64,000 nucleotides of DNA from Orbilia blumenaviensis (GCA_036872755.1 JAVHNS010000017.1:868001-932000); one strand, 5' to 3'; numbered from the stretch's first letter, positions 37,626-51,439 are shown. Notes: generated from the sequence alone by a model not told the origin. Numbers and translations are program-made.

Positions 37626-40239
37626 ATTTATTATAATCAAAATTAAAAAATTAGAATATAAAATATCAATAATATATTAATTAATTAAAAATAATTTAAT
37701 AATTTATAAAACAATTATTATTATTAAAATTATTATTATTAATATTATTTTTATTATTTATAATAATATATTAATTTATATATAATTAAAATAATAATTA
37801 TATAAAATATATATAAAAAAAATAAGATTTTTTTTTAATTAAAATTAAAATAAATAATTGTTTATAAAAACATTCTAATTAAGTTAATTATATTAATAAT
37901 AAGAATAGTCAATTTTAAATATATTTTTAATAATAAATATAATTAAAAACAATAGTATTAATAATATTTATAAATCTAAAAAAACTAATATATATAATGT
38001 ATTAATAAAAATTAATAAAAATTCTATATATATTTATTAATTTATTTTTTTTTTATTAAGAAAAAAACAATTATAAAATCTATAAAAAAAAAAACTATTA
38101 ATTTTTATTATTTAAATTAAATTTTTAATATTTTATTTAAATTAAATAAAATTAATTTATTAAAGAATATATTAAAATTATTTATTTAAAAAATTAATAT
38201 TTATAAATAATTTTATTATAATTATAAATATATATTAAATAAATTAATAAAATATATTTTAATATTTATATTTAAATAATATAAAATAAAATAACTAAAA
38301 TATAATATATAAAAAATAAAAATAGGAAATTATAATAAAATAATTTATATAAAGTTATATATTAATTAAATTATATATTAAAAATAATAATAATATTAAT
38401 AAAATAATAAAAATAAAAAATATTAATAATAATTTAAAATAAAAAATTAAAAATAAAAATTTAAAACAAATAATATAATTAAAATATAAATATAATATTT
38501 AATAATTTTATAATATTATTTATTAATAATATAATTTATTAAATTTAAAAAATTAAATTATTTTATATTTTTTATAATTTATATTTATTTTAAATAAAAA
38601 TATGTTTATTACAATTTATGTAAAAAAGAGATATATATGTTTTTTATAAAAATAAAAATGATAATTACAATAATTATAAAATTTTCTTAATGTTTATAAT
38701 TTTATTATTATTTAAAATTTATAATATTAAATTTAATAATTATATATATTATTTTTTTATTATTATAATATTATTTTAATTAAATAAATATATATTTAAA
38801 AATATAGATTAATATAAGTATTAAATTATTAATATAAAAAAAATAAATTTTTATAAATATATTATTTTTTATTTAATACTATAAATAATTTATTTAATAT
38901 GAATTTAAATTATTAATAAAATAAATAATTATTTTAAAATTATAATATTTAATTTAATATTAATTATATTTATATTAAATAAATAATGGTTATTTATATT
39001 TAATTTAATTTTATAATATATTATATTTATAATATTTTATAAAATAATATAAAGATTTTAATAAAAAATATTTAATTTATTTTTATATAAATTTAAAAAT
39101 AATTTAAAGTTTTAAAATTTTATTTAAATAAATCAAAATCAAATATTTTATATGTAATTTTTTTATTGAAGTTGGAATAATTATTAAAATTTAATTTTAA
39201 AATTAATTTTTTAAATTTTATTTATACAAAAAAAAATAAAAATAAAAAAATAATTATAATTAATAATTAATATTTTTTTATTTAAATAAAAATATTATTA
39301 TTTATAATAAAATTAATTAATGATAAAATAATTAATAATTTAAATATTTTATAATTATATAATTATAATATTTAATTTAAGAATTACTTATTTTAAATTA
39401 AATATATTATTAATTAAATTATATTTGTATAAAATAAATAAAATAATTTATAAATATATATATATAATAAATAATTTAATTAATATTATTATTATAAATA
39501 TTGGAAAAAATTAAGTTTTTTGTATTTTTTAATTTATTATATTATATATTATATTAAAATAAGGTTTGTTATATGGAAATAAAAGACTTTTATTATATTT
39601 AAATATAATATTTAAATAATTAATATTTATAATTAATTATTTTATTGGTTTAAATTAAATTATTGTTAGTATATGTATATTTATACTTATATTTTCTTTT
39701 TATAATTTGTGAATTAAATTACATTTATTTTATTTTTTAATTATAATTATATTTTAAAAAATTATATTTTGAAATATAAATTTATTTATTAATTTATATA
39801 TAAATTATTTAAAATGGGTTTTATATATTTATTTTATTTATATTATAAAATATACATTAATTTTATTATATTTTATATTTATATAATAATTAAATTTATT
39901 TATATATTTTTATATATTCCATAATTAACTATATTATTCAAAAATTTATATAATCATTTTCCAATTTAATATTATTAAAATTTTTTAAAAAAACTTTAAA
40001 ATAGTATTTAATAATATTTTAAAATTAATATAATTCCATAATTATATTATAACATTAAAAAATAAATATATTATACTTAATAAAAATAATATTAATATTA
40101 TTAAAAAAAATTTTATATTATAAAAAATTCCATTTTATTTTTTTTCAATATTTTAATTTTATTTATTATTTATTATTTATTATTTATTTATATATAATTT
40201 TTTTTATAATTTTATTTATTTTACTTAAATTAATAATTT

Positions 40240-41000
40240 TATAATCAATTTTTTGCTTATTTTTTTTTTATTTATTTAAAATTTATAAAAAAATATGATA
40301 ATTTGTGTTTTTTTACTTATCTAAAATTTATAAAAAAGTATTATAATTTATAATTATTAAATTATTATATTTATTTTGATTTATTATTTTTCTGTTTATT
40401 TAAAATTTATGAAAAGATTTTTAGTTTATTATTCCTCTGTTTATTTAAAATTTGTGAAAAAATGTAATGGCTTATGGTAATAATACATTAGAATATTGTA
40501 GTTAGTTTTTAATTTATCACTTTTTTACTTATTTAAAACTTGTGAAGAAGTATTATAATTTACTTTTTTATTTATTTAAAATTTGTAAAAATATTCTTAA
40601 TCTATTGATCTTCTATTTATTTAAAATTTGTAAAAAAATTTTTAGTTTATTAATCCTCTATTTATCTAAAACTTATAAGAAAATCCTTTGCTTATCAATT
40701 TTTTGTTTATCCAAGACTTATAAAAAAATTTTTTGTTTATCAATTCTTTATTTATCTAAAATTTGTAAGAAAATTTTTTACTTATTAATTTTCTATTTAT
40801 TTAAAACTTATAAAAAAATATAATAATTTATAATTATTAAAATATTATAATTAAATCTTAATTTATTACTTTTTTATTTATTTAAAATTTATAAAAAGAT
40901 ATAATAATTTATAATAATAATATATTAAAATAATATATTCAATTTTTAATTAATTTTTTTTTTATTTATTAAAAATTTATAAAAAAATATAATAATTAAT
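40240..41000 (+). repeat. 45-bp tandem repeat, five regular units in the centre
   Basis: The motif TTTATTTAAAATTTGTAAA recurs through the segment. Between about 40572 and 40815 it repeats every 45 bp (15 codons), so one frame stays open and reads 15-residue repeats of the type YLSKTYKKIFCLSIL. Outer units have longer spacing and (TAA)n spacers. The open frame follows from the period and the lack of G; I do not consider it a gene. Confidence 0.8.
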
Positions 41001-42068
41001 AATAATAATATATTAAAATAAATAATAGAAAATATAATAAACTTTTTTAATAAATATTAATTTTATTTTTTTATATTATTATATTTTATTAATAATAATA
41101 TATTTTTTTTTTTAAAATTCAAAATAAAAATCCGATATTATAGTTTAATTTGATATTTTACAAAATATCTTATAAATAAAGATAAAAATATTTTAATAAA
41201 TTAAAATATTATAATTTAATTAGATAAAATAATTTTAAAGATTATTAGGATAATTATTAACTTAAATTTAAATTTTAATTATAATAATAATAATAAATAT
41301 AAATCAATTTAATTTTATTTAAAAAATAAATATAATAAATTTAAATTAAAATAACTACCAATTTAACCACCACTTATTTAATAAATAACAAAAAAACTTA
41401 AATATTAATATAAATTATATAATTAATTAAAAATATTTATATAATTAAAATAAATATTTAATTTAAAACATTTATTATATAAAATATAAATATTAAAATT
41501 AAAAAATAAAATATTAATAAATAATTTAAAAAATTAAATATTATTTTAAAAATTTATTATTATTAAATAAAAAAATAGTATTATATTAAAAATCTTTTTA
41601 AAAATATATTAATAAAAATATATTAAATTTATAGGTTTGGCTTTATTATTTATTTATATAAAAAATTAATTTTTTATTAATATTTTTGATATAATCAAAA
41701 ATTAAATTACTTAAATTCAAAACTTATAATTATAAATATTATTAAATATAATATAAAAATATTAAAAAATTATATTTTAAAAATTATTAATTTTTTTAAT
41801 AAAGTAAAATATAATTTTAAAATTAAAATATTATAAAAATATTAAAATTAATTTAATAATTAATTTTTAAAAATAAAAAAATATTAATAAAAATTATTTA
41901 AAAAAAAAAAAATAAAAATATTTTTATTATAAAAAATATAATCACAATTATTAAAATTATTAAATCAAATATTTTAAATAATAATAAAATTATAAATAAA
42001 CAAATTTTTTATATTATTCAAATAAATATTTATATTTTTTTAAAAATTAAATTTATAATTTAAAAAAA
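41001..42068. other. A+T-rich stretch without genes
   Basis: Nothing recognised before the left edge of unit X copy B. Confidence 0.55.
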
Positions 42069-42084
42069 CCTACAGGTTATTCGT

Positions 42085-42126
42085 TGCGAGAACCAGGCAC
42101 TGGTTCCAACCTTTGCCATATAAGCG
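42085..42126 (+). promoter_or_regulatory. Hairpin and TATA-like box of unit X, copy B
   Basis: The same GAACCAG-GCA-CTGGTTC hairpin (42090-42106) and CATATAAG (42117-42124) as copy A. A direct repeat of CACTGGTTCC recurs about 70 bp downstream, and the related CACTGATTCC lies between them. Confidence 0.5.
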
Positions 42127-43079
42127 AGTTGTGATCTTGGCAAAAAAATCAGCACTGATTCCAGCACTGGTTCCATTACTAAATTAAATAAAATAAGCAA
42201 AAAATTTTCAAAATTATAAATGGAAATTTAAACAAAATGGAATTAGGCACTAGTTTTGTTATTTAAATAAAAAATTTAAAAAACTTTATAAAAAAGGTAA
42301 TTTTAATATTTAATTATTTAAATATTTCCAACAAAAATCATATTCTCAACAAAAATTATATTTTTAATTAAATAAAATATATTATATTATAATTTATATT
42401 TATAATAATAATTTTAATTTTTTAATTATTATCAATAACCAATGAATTTTTTTATATTTTGTAATAAAAAGTTTTGTTTTATAAAAAATATTGATATGTT
42501 TATATAATTGTTAATATAATTAAATATTATTACTGTAATTATAAATTAATAACAAATTAAATAAACCAACAACAATTAAAAAAAATATTATAAAATGTAA
42601 ATTCTCCTAATATATTTAGATTATTTAAACCATTTAATTAAAAAATAATATTTCTTTTTTAATTATAATTTAAAATTAATATTAAATATATTTATAAAAA
42701 CAAAAAATATCAATATAAAAAATATAATTATAAACAAACCAAATTTCATTTACATTACTTTCATAGTGAAAAATAAACTATAGGTTAATCTTATATTATT
42801 CAAAATTATTTTAATTTATATCAAATTTAAATAACTTATATGCAAAATATTTTTTTAATTTAGTAATAAATTAATCAAATTATAATTATTAATTAAATAA
42901 TTAATTTAAATAATTTAATAATTATTATTTCTAATTAACTTTTATAAAAATAATTAAATATAATTATTAAATTATTTATTATTAATTATGTTAAATATTA
43001 ATAATTAATAATTTATAATTTTTCTATATAAGACATCAATTTTTGGGATAATAAAACTAATTATTTTATGCATGTAGTT

Positions 43080-44605
43080 AGTTTAAATTAATTAAAAATA
43101 ACTGTTGTTTTGTGAATTCCTAATTTTAAATATAATCTTGATAAAAGTAAATTGGTGTTATTTCAGCTTTATAATTTAAATTATATATATATGAAAATAA
43201 TCAAACAATTAACTGTGTATAATGAACTTATACAGTAGAAATATTGAGTTTTCAATAATTACATTTTCCATTTATTAGTTAGTGTTAAAGTAGATATATT
43301 AAATTTAAAATTACTTTAATATATTTAAGTTAAATTTATTAAAAAATATTTTAATATTTAAGCTTAATTTTTGTATTATGTTTACTAAATTAAAAACAGT
43401 TTTTTATTTAAAAATTATACTGAATTATTATTTATTTTAATTGTTGATTAAATTTTGCAAATTAATAATTTAATCAAAAAATTAAATCATTAATTATATA
43501 AAAATAAATTTAATAATTTTAAACAGTTCTTGCAAAATCCAATTGAAATTGTAACTTTTATATGTAATAACACAATAATCAAAATATATTTCATTATAAT
43601 TACAATTTTCATTAAAAAAGAATACAAGTTTAATTTTTTAAAACGCGCATTGCTCTTTTTCAGCACACTTAAAAATTTCAAACCCTATAATTCAATTATA
43701 ATACCCGGCAAAGCCTTAACCCTTCTCAACAAAACAATCTATTACTACTAACTGGTGGTTATTAATTATTTTTAATTAATTTATTCTAACAATAAAACAA
43801 TATTAAAAGAATTAAAAAAATTTCAAGAAAATTATATGTAAAATTATATTAGAATATTATTAAATAAATTGCAAAATTAATAAATTTTGGTTATATATAT
43901 TAATAAAAATAAACCCTCCATATCAACTATGTATTAGATAGATAACAATATAATTATATACCAAAATATAAAATTAAATACCAACAAATTAAAAAATTTC
44001 ATTAAATTTTTAATTAAAAAAGTGATTAAAATTTAAAATCAATTAATATTCAACATAACCGTTCCCAACCTCAATCTCAAAGATTATGCAACAGTACCTA
44101 AAAATATAATAAATAGAAGTGCGGTTTATAGTGGTTTGATTGATGTATATGATTAGGTAATGGAAATTAGAAATTAATTTCTGAAAGTCTTTTTTGTGAA
44201 ATTGTGTAATTTAAATCTTAGTAGAGAGGAAAATTTTGAAAATATTTTCATAATAGCTTAGCTTATTTCGTATAAGGAGATAATTAAGGAATTTTTAAAT
44301 TTGATATTATTTTTAATTTATATTTGCATTAGTTAATTAGTTTGTGGTACAGAGATTTTAAGTATTTATTATTCAAATATTTAAAATTTTTATAATTTAT
44401 TCATTTATAAAAGTATTATTTTAATTAGTATTTATTATTATAAAAATTAAAATATGATTTAATAATAAAGGTGAGATTTTAAAAATTTTATAATATAAAC
44501 TTAGTTTATAAAATTAATTAATTATAAATATGTATACTGTAGTTTATTTTTGTAATTGGGTTAAATAATAGTTAATTATTTAGTTTTTATTGTATTAATT
44601 CAATA
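43080..44605 (+). pseudogene. RIP-ruined long reading frame of unit X, copy B (helicase-associated family?)
   Basis: In the frame of base 43530 the whole stretch reads as protein with stops only at codons derivable from CAA, CAG or TGG. Clear text: QFLQNPIEIVTFICNNTI (about 43524-43577), PYNSIIIPGKALTLLNKT (about 43683-43736), LNLKDYATVPKNIINRS (about 44070-44120), LNLSREENFENIF (about 44212-44250), VCGTEILS (44340-44363). Copy A has ICGIKILS at the same place, so the two copies complement each other. Family and limits as for copy A: a large fungal protein that I recall as accompanying telomere-linked RecQ-like helicases. The frame runs to the very right edge of the unit, so the unit ends inside a gene. 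Confidence 0.55.
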
Positions 44606-47326
44606 TTTTACTCTTTAATTGGTATTAAGCATTCAGAATTTATAAATATCATAAGAAAAAATAATAGTTAAAACTAATTAAATCTTATTTTTAATATATT
44701 TATAAATAAAATAAAAAAATAAATAATATAGTTTAAAATTAAGTAATTTATTGTGTAAAGAAACCATAAAACACAATTTATTTAAGCTATCTTTTTAAAA
44801 TTAGTAATAAATAAGTATATTTATTATTAATTATTTGTTTAAAATTTATAATAAGGTTATGAATTTTGAGAATAATAAATTTAATAATAAAAATGAAATA
44901 TTGAATTTTAAAATATTAAATTTTTAGGATTAGTTTGTTTTTTATTTAATTAAAATAATTTAAAATTGTTATAATATATAATTAAATATAGATTATATTA
45001 AAAGTAAAAAATTATTAATAGAATATATTAGAACTTATAAAATTTGGTAAAAATAATTAAAAATTAATTAGTATTATTAATTATTGTTTATTAGTGAAAT
45101 TTTTGTTTTAAATATTAGTTTTAAATGTACTTAAAATAATTTAATTTCTTTAATAAATAGTTAATTTAAAAAATTATTTAAAATTATATTTATTTAGTTT
45201 TGTTAGATTATAAACATAGTTAATAAAACTTTATATTATCTATTTAAAACCAAAACTTTTAAATATTAATGTCCTAAGTAAAAAAAAATATTGGAGTATA
45301 TTATTATAAGAATAACTTAAATTTTAGTAATTTTGTTAATTAGTGGAAATAAATTATTACTTTTTTAACTGCTAATTTGTTTGATAGATATAAGATATAT
45401 AATTATTATAATTTCATTTAAAACATTATAAAATAATATTATTAAAAAAATAATAAAACTAAAAATTCCAAATTATTATTAAAATAATATTAATAAAAAT
45501 CAATTAATGCTCAATTTAATTTTTATTAATTTGGAATATATTCAAAATTTTAACTTTTATATTTTTTTACAAAAGTTGCAAGTAAAATAGTCTTTTAATT
45601 GAATAATTTTAGACAAATATTATCTTGTTTTGATAGATGATGTTAGTTATTGACCTGTGTTTTTGGATTTAAATCAATTGCATATTTATAATATTTAAAT
45701 TGTATGCTTAATTATTATTTTACCAATATCCAAAAAACTGCAATTTTATTAATTAATAAATTTTAAAAAAACTATATTTAGAATTATCCAAGTATTTATC
45801 ACCCAATTTAAATTTAAAATTTAATATATAATTAAAACTAATTATAAAAATAATTAAAAGATTGTATATAACTTATTATATAAATAGAGCAAAAATAATA
45901 AATTTAAATATAAATAAACAATTTGTTTTATTAATTTTAAAAAATTAACTAAGTAGTTTAATATAAAATTTAAGATTTTATATTATTATGCAAATATGAA
46001 TAATAAAATTAAAATGTTTAATAAATGGTATTTAATAAAAAAATTATTTAAAAAAATTATTATAGCAATTATAACTTTATATTAAAATATTAATTTTAGT
46101 AATATAAATTTAATAATTATGTTGGAATTATTTAACTCAATTTACTATCTTATTTAAGTTATGGGTAGGGGTGGTAAAAATGGTAGTACTACTTCTGTTA
46201 TGATTATAATTCCTAATAATTAATAATCAAAATTTTTTTTTAAAACAGTTATTTCTAAAGTGTTTATAAAAAAGTTTTTGATTATTTGGAATTATAAATA
46301 GTTGGTGTTAAATTATAGTATAAATAATATGATTAAATTTTGTAATTATAATAATTTTAATTAAATTAATTATAATAATTATATTAGATTTATTAATTAT
46401 ATTAAAAAAATTTTTCCATAATTTATAAAAAGTTTATTACTTATTAAAATAAACAACTTGTTTACCATAACAAAAACCAAATACAAGACTATTGCAAACC
46501 AAGAAATTTTGATCCTAAAATCAATTACTTAAATTTAACTTCACCATAGTAAAAAACAAATATATTTATAAATAATAACTAAGTAAAATCAATTGGATAA
46601 ATTAAAAACTAATATACTAATATTTTTATAAACATATTCCATATATTATTTAAATATATTTTTATCAAAACAATTTATTATAATATAACAAATATATTCC
46701 TTTCATAATTACTCCCAAAAATAACAAATCAATAATTTAAAAATAAAATTAAAAAACAATAACTTTTATTATTATTACTTTTTACCAAATCAAATTTATA
46801 AAAAAGTAAAAATTAAAATTTCTTACAACAAAAAATATAAATATATAGTAATATCATTTTACTAGACTATTTTTTATTTAAATAAATACTATATATTAAT
46901 TCTTATAGTAATTCAAATTAAGGATTTTAGGGAGTTTATGGATTAGTACAATGAAAATTACATTTTTAAAGGAATATGTAGTTATAATATTATTTAGTTT
47001 ATAATAAATATAATAAATATATATGTATTAGTAAAAATAATTTAATATTTAATTAATAATTAAAATATTTTAATTTTTTTTTAATTCAAACTTTCATTTT
47101 ATTTAAAATAATTTTTTTTTATTAATATTAATATTTAGTTTATTATTTATTATATATTAAAATATAATAATTTTATAATTATTTAATTGTTTAATTTTTT
47201 TAATTTTTGCCTAGAATATGAAAATATATATAATTATATTAATTTAAATTTTATATTATTTTTTTAAAAATTATTTTAAATAAAATAAAAGTTGTATTGT
47301 TAATATTATCTTAACTATATTTTTAA
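44606..47326. other. A+T-rich stretch without genes
   Basis: No repeats or protein text recognised. A small G-retaining relic is at about 46150-46215 (GGGTAGGGGTGGTAAAAATGG). Confidence 0.5.
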
Positions 47327-47638
47327 ATTAATATAAAAAATTTTTTAATAATTATTATTTGGTTATTGGTATAGATGTTTTATATATATTGTTTGGTTAT
47401 TAAATTAGTATAAAAAGCTTTTTGATAATTGTTGTTTTAATTATTAATACAAACATTTTATATATATTATTTAATTATTGAATTGGTATAAAAAGTTTTT
47501 TGATAATTGTTGTTTTAGTTACTGGTATGAACGTTTTGTGTGTATTATTTGATTATTGAATTAGTATAAAAAGTTTTTTGATAATTATTGTTTTAATTAT
47601 TAATATAGATACCTTTTATATATTATTCAATGAATTTA
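47327..47638 (+). repeat. 78-bp tandem repeat, four units
   Basis: Units begin AATTRGTATAAAAAG at about 47327, 47404, 47481 and 47559 and contain GATAATTGTTGTTTTAATTA. Differences among units are mostly transitions. A related half unit recurs near 48205-48255. Confidence 0.85.
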
Positions 47639-47645
47639 TTTTAAT

Positions 47646-47724
47646 TTTGTTGTTGTGCAACTATTAGATCTACCCGTTATGTTGAGGTGTAGGTTTTTTA
47701 GATAAGGGCGTTATAGCACTCTAA
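47646..47724 (+). repeat. Dispersed module, best preserved copy
   Basis: Contains CTATTAGATCTACCCGTTAT and GGGCGTTATAGCACTC. Degenerate relatives lie at 48529-48612, about 50770-50850 and about 50985-51060, each with the order TTATTAAAYYTAYTCAYYATRTT then AARACRYAARTTW. Confidence 0.6.
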
Positions 47725-48528
47725 TTTTAAAAAAGGTTGGTATTTTTAGAAAAAAATTATGTTAAATATGAACTAATTAATTCTAAACTTATTATTTTAT
47801 AAGTTATTAAATTCGAAAATATTATAAATATGGTGTTGGCATAAGTAGCTCGCAAATAACAAGTATAATTTACATTAACAAAGTTTTAAACCAAAGCCTT
47901 TATTGATTTTATTAGTATATAAACCCAGTTATTAATATATATTCTATTAAATTAAAATATATTAAATGCTTTAACAAACCTATCCCAATAATTTCATCAT
48001 TATTTGATTATAATGTTTGGTTTATAATAATTTAAAATAAATTTTTAAAAATTGTAATTCTGATTTTTATTTAAAAAAATTAATATTAAATGTATTTTAA
48101 TTTAAAAATTGAGATTTTAAGTATTTGTATTGTTTAATTATTACTACTTTGGTTGTAGTAAAGTAGAAGATTATTGGAAGAGAAATTTAAGTAGATAGGT
48201 GAGGTATTTGATGATTGTTGTGTTGATTATTAGTATAAATATTTATTTTATATAGAAGATGGTTGGTGGTTTTTATGATATTAATTTGTTTGAAATTTTA
48301 GATTTTGGAGATATAAAATATTAATATATTTATTTTATAAATTAAATCAAATATTATAAATAAATAAATTTATTATTAAAACTCATATTAATTTTATAAC
48401 ATAATTTAGAAATATAATAATTAACATCTTCCCAGTTTTTTTTTTATAAAAAATTTTATATATTAAAAATTAACCAATACAAATATAAAAACTATAATTT
48501 ATATATTAATTATTTAGTAAATTTATTT
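47725..48528. other. A+T-rich stretch without genes
   Basis: One relic with more G+C at 47825-47870 (GGTGTTGGCATAAGTAGCTC) and a half unit of the 78-bp repeat near 48205-48255. Otherwise nothing. Confidence 0.5.
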
Positions 48529-48612
48529 TAATTTTATTATTTAATAATTATTAAATTTACTCACCATATTAAGATGTAAGTTTATTAAAAAGAAAATCTT
48601 ATTATAATTTAT
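48529..48612 (+). repeat. Dispersed module, second copy
   Basis: Parallels 47636-47720 over about 80 bp, with C-to-T and G-to-A changes (TTTACTCACCATATTAAGAT versus CTACCCGTTATGTTGAGGT). Confidence 0.5.
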
Positions 48613-48851
48613 AATGTTCCAATATATTATAAAATTAATAAATTTTAATTAATTTATAAATTGTTAATTTATTTATATTTACTTCAGAAAATTACATTTT
48701 TTAAATTAATTTATTTATTTATATGGAGTGTGGTTAGTTTTTTATTCAAATATTTTTCAATTAAATTTAATATTTATTATATTTTATGATATAATATTAA
48801 TTTAAAAAATTAAAAATTGATTGATTAGGTAAGATTATAGCGATTATTTTA

Positions 48852-48857
<6 letters not shown>

Positions 48858-48889
<32 letters not shown>
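48858..48889 (+). repeat. Poly-T tract, about 32 bases
   Basis: Uninterrupted T run, followed by ATTGACTGGTTGGGATAG, a small GC-retaining relic. Confidence 0.9.
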
Positions 48890-48896
<7 letters not shown>

Positions 48897-48986
48897 GGTT
48901 GGGATAGTTGATAATTAAAAAATTTAAAAAAAAAAATTTTTCTTTGATTTTTAAAATCTTTAAAAATTTTTAATTTTTAATAATAC

Positions 48987-49262
48987 TGATTTTATTGTAT
49001 ATTATTATAATTTTATTTGTTTGTTAAAATATATAAAATATTAATTTTGTTATATATTATTACAATCTCATTTATTTATTAAAGTGTGTAAAATGTTGAT
49101 TTTGTTGTGTGTTATTGCAATTTTATTTGTTTATTAAAATATGCAAGATACTGATTTTGTTATGTATTATTATAATTTTATTTACTTGTTAGAATATGTG
49201 AAATATTGATTTTATTATATATTATTATAATTTTATTTATTTATTAAAATATGTGAAATATG
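48987..49262 (+). repeat. 55-bp tandem repeat, five units
   Basis: Units start TGATTTTGTTRTRTRTTATT at about 48987, 49041, 49096, 49151 and 49206. They contain CAATTTTATTTGTTTATTA and end AAATATGTGAAATAT. Unit 3 keeps the most G and C. Confidence 0.88.
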
Positions 49263-49928
49263 AGATTATTTTTAATTATAATTTTAATTTAATTATATTA
49301 ATAATAGATTAATAAATAATTAAATTTAATTATTAAAATAAAAATTTTTTAATTTATAAAAATATATTTAGTAATTTAAAAGTTATTAAACAGATTTTAA
49401 TAATAATTTAATTATATATTATTATAATTATATACTTAAAATATACAAAATTTTTAAAAATTTTCTTATTTATAAAGGTAGAATAATATAATTTTAATAA
49501 TTTTATTTAACAATTTCAGTAAATTGTATCCTCACCAATTTTATTTTATTACTTTTTTGTAATTTTAATTTTAATAATAAATTTAATTGAATTAATATAT
49601 TAATTTAATTAATTGTATTCCGAATTAAATTAACAAAGTATAATTAACATCTAACTATAATAATTAATAGCATAAACTTTTAAATTTAAAAATTAATTTA
49701 AATTTTTAACATAAATAGTTTTTTTAAAAAAAAAATTAAAATCAATTCCTTAAATTTATATTAAATTATAATTAGTAAATAAATATTAATTAAAAGTTTT
49801 TTATATTAAATATTTTTTTTTTTAAAATAATTAAAAATAATTATATTGTAAGATAATAAATTGATATTAACTAATTATATATTCTTTTAAACTATAATTA
49901 ATTTGAAACAAATAATATAAATTATTTT
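49263..49928. other. A+T-rich stretch without genes
   Basis: Partial unit of the following 250-bp array near 49745-49830; nothing else. Confidence 0.5.
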
Positions 49929-50625
49929 ATAATATATTTAAAATAAATAATAAATTATAAAAAATCTAACCATTCAATTTTAATTTATACATCAGAATTA
50001 ATTTCCCAAATAATCTAATAAATAAGTAGTTAATAATGGAATATTAATTAAAGGCCTTTTATATATTTTATTTTGTAATCCAAAAATAATATAAAAGCAA
50101 TTAAATAAATAATTGTGTTTGCTAATAATTAAATTATTTAAATTGTTATCAATTTAAGGTTAAATTTGCAAATATTTTATAATATATTTAAAATAAATGA
50201 TAGGCTATAAGAAATTTAATCATTCAACTTTAATCTATATATTAGAATTAATTCCTTAGGTAATTTAGTAAATAAATAGTTGGTAACAAAATATTAGCCA
50301 AAAGTTTCTTATATATTTTACCCTATAATCCAGGAGTGGTGCGGAAATAGCTAAACAAATAACTATATTTGCTAATAGTTAAGTTATTTAAATTATTATT
50401 AATTTAAAATCAAATTTACAAATATTTTGTAATATATTTAAAATAAATAGTAAATTATAAGAAATTTAACCATTCAGCTCTAATTTGTATATTGAAATTA
50501 ATTTTTTAGGTAATTTAGTAGATAAGTAGTTAGTAATAGAGTATTAGTTAAAAATTTTTTATATATTTTATTTTGTAATTTAGAAATAATATAGAAATAA
50601 TTAAATAAATAATTATATTTTATTT
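49929..50625 (+). repeat. 250-bp tandem repeat, three units
   Basis: ATAATATATTTAAAATAAAT recurs at about 49930, 50179 and 50430. Each unit continues with ACCATTCAATTTTAATTTAT-type text, GTAGTTAATAATGGAATATT-type text and TATATTTTATTTTGTAAT. The middle unit keeps GC locally (CAGGAGTGGTGCGGAAATAG at 50331). Confidence 0.8.
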
Positions 50626-51439
50626 AGGTAGAAATTTTGTTTTTATAAAAATTCTATCTATACTAACATTACTTTTTTTATTATAAAAATTTTAATTTAT
50701 ATAATTTTATTAATTTTATTATTAAACTTTTTAATATCTAAGTTTTTTATTTATTAATTATAATCTATCTTAACTTTATTATTTTATAAATAATTACTAA
50801 ACTTATTCATTATGTTAAAACACAAATTACTTTAAATAAGAATACAATAAGCAAATATTTATTTGTTGTATTAGTTAATAGGTTTAATTAAACCAATTAA
50901 TATAGCCAACCAAACCAACAATAAGCTTATTATTTAATTAATTAAATTTAAATTTTAATTAAAATTTATATAACCTATTTTAACTTTTTTATATTTTCAT
51001 ATAATTATTAAATTTATTTATTATATTAAGACATAAATTATTTTAAATAAAATTTAATTATTATAAATTATACAATAATTTATAATTAACAATATATTAT
51101 TAATTATAATTTAATTATATTTTTATTGATAGTTTTGCTTTATTAACTTATTTACAACATTTGTTATTATAAATTCTCTCCTTTTATTTTTTAATTTTAA
51201 TTTAATTTATAAAATTTTAATACTAAGTTATAATTATTTTTAATTATCTTATAATAGAGGTAATTTTTAACTATTTTCTTTTTATATATCCTATAATTTT
51301 ATATATTATTTAAAATATTAAATATAATATATTTATTAAATTTATTAATTCAATTATATCACTTTTATTAATATAATAAACAAATATAATCACAATTATA
51401 TATTTTAAATAAGAAAATAAAAATCAATATTAAAAAAAT
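50626..51439. other. A+T-rich stretch with two degenerate dispersed modules
   Basis: Modules at about 50770-50850 and 50985-51060 are relatives of 47646-47724. A hairpin with arms of about 12 bp (GGTAGAAATTTTG / AAAAATTCTATC) is at 50620-50660. No gene. Confidence 0.5.

Larger units (their letters stand above)
19771..40239. other. Twenty kilobases of A+T-rich, gene-free DNA
   Basis: I see no conserved protein text, RNA gene or long repeat here. Short open frames (for example 27644-27931) are made only of Ile, Asn, Lys, Leu and Phe codons, as expected of such composition. Local features: (ATT)n runs at about 20140-20220, tandem AATTATAAA near 19990-20025, homopolymers and purine tracts listed separately, and a few small relics with more G+C (near 23150-23190, 26600-26650, 29640-29700, 29960-30000, 33690-33800). 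These relics are too short to name. Confidence 0.6.
42069..44605 (+). repeat. Unit X, copy B (uninterrupted)
   Basis: Matches copy A from CCTACAGGTTATTCG to the TCAATA that corresponds to copy A ..CTAACA. The two ends coincide to the base with the points where copy A leaves the match. No target duplication is apparent (flanks AAAAA and TTTTA). Provides the empty site for the chromovirus at 43696-43700. Mutated on different strands in different blocks: C-poor and G-keeping at about 43080-43420 and 44100-44600, G-poor and C-keeping at about 43530-43760. Confidence 0.8.
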
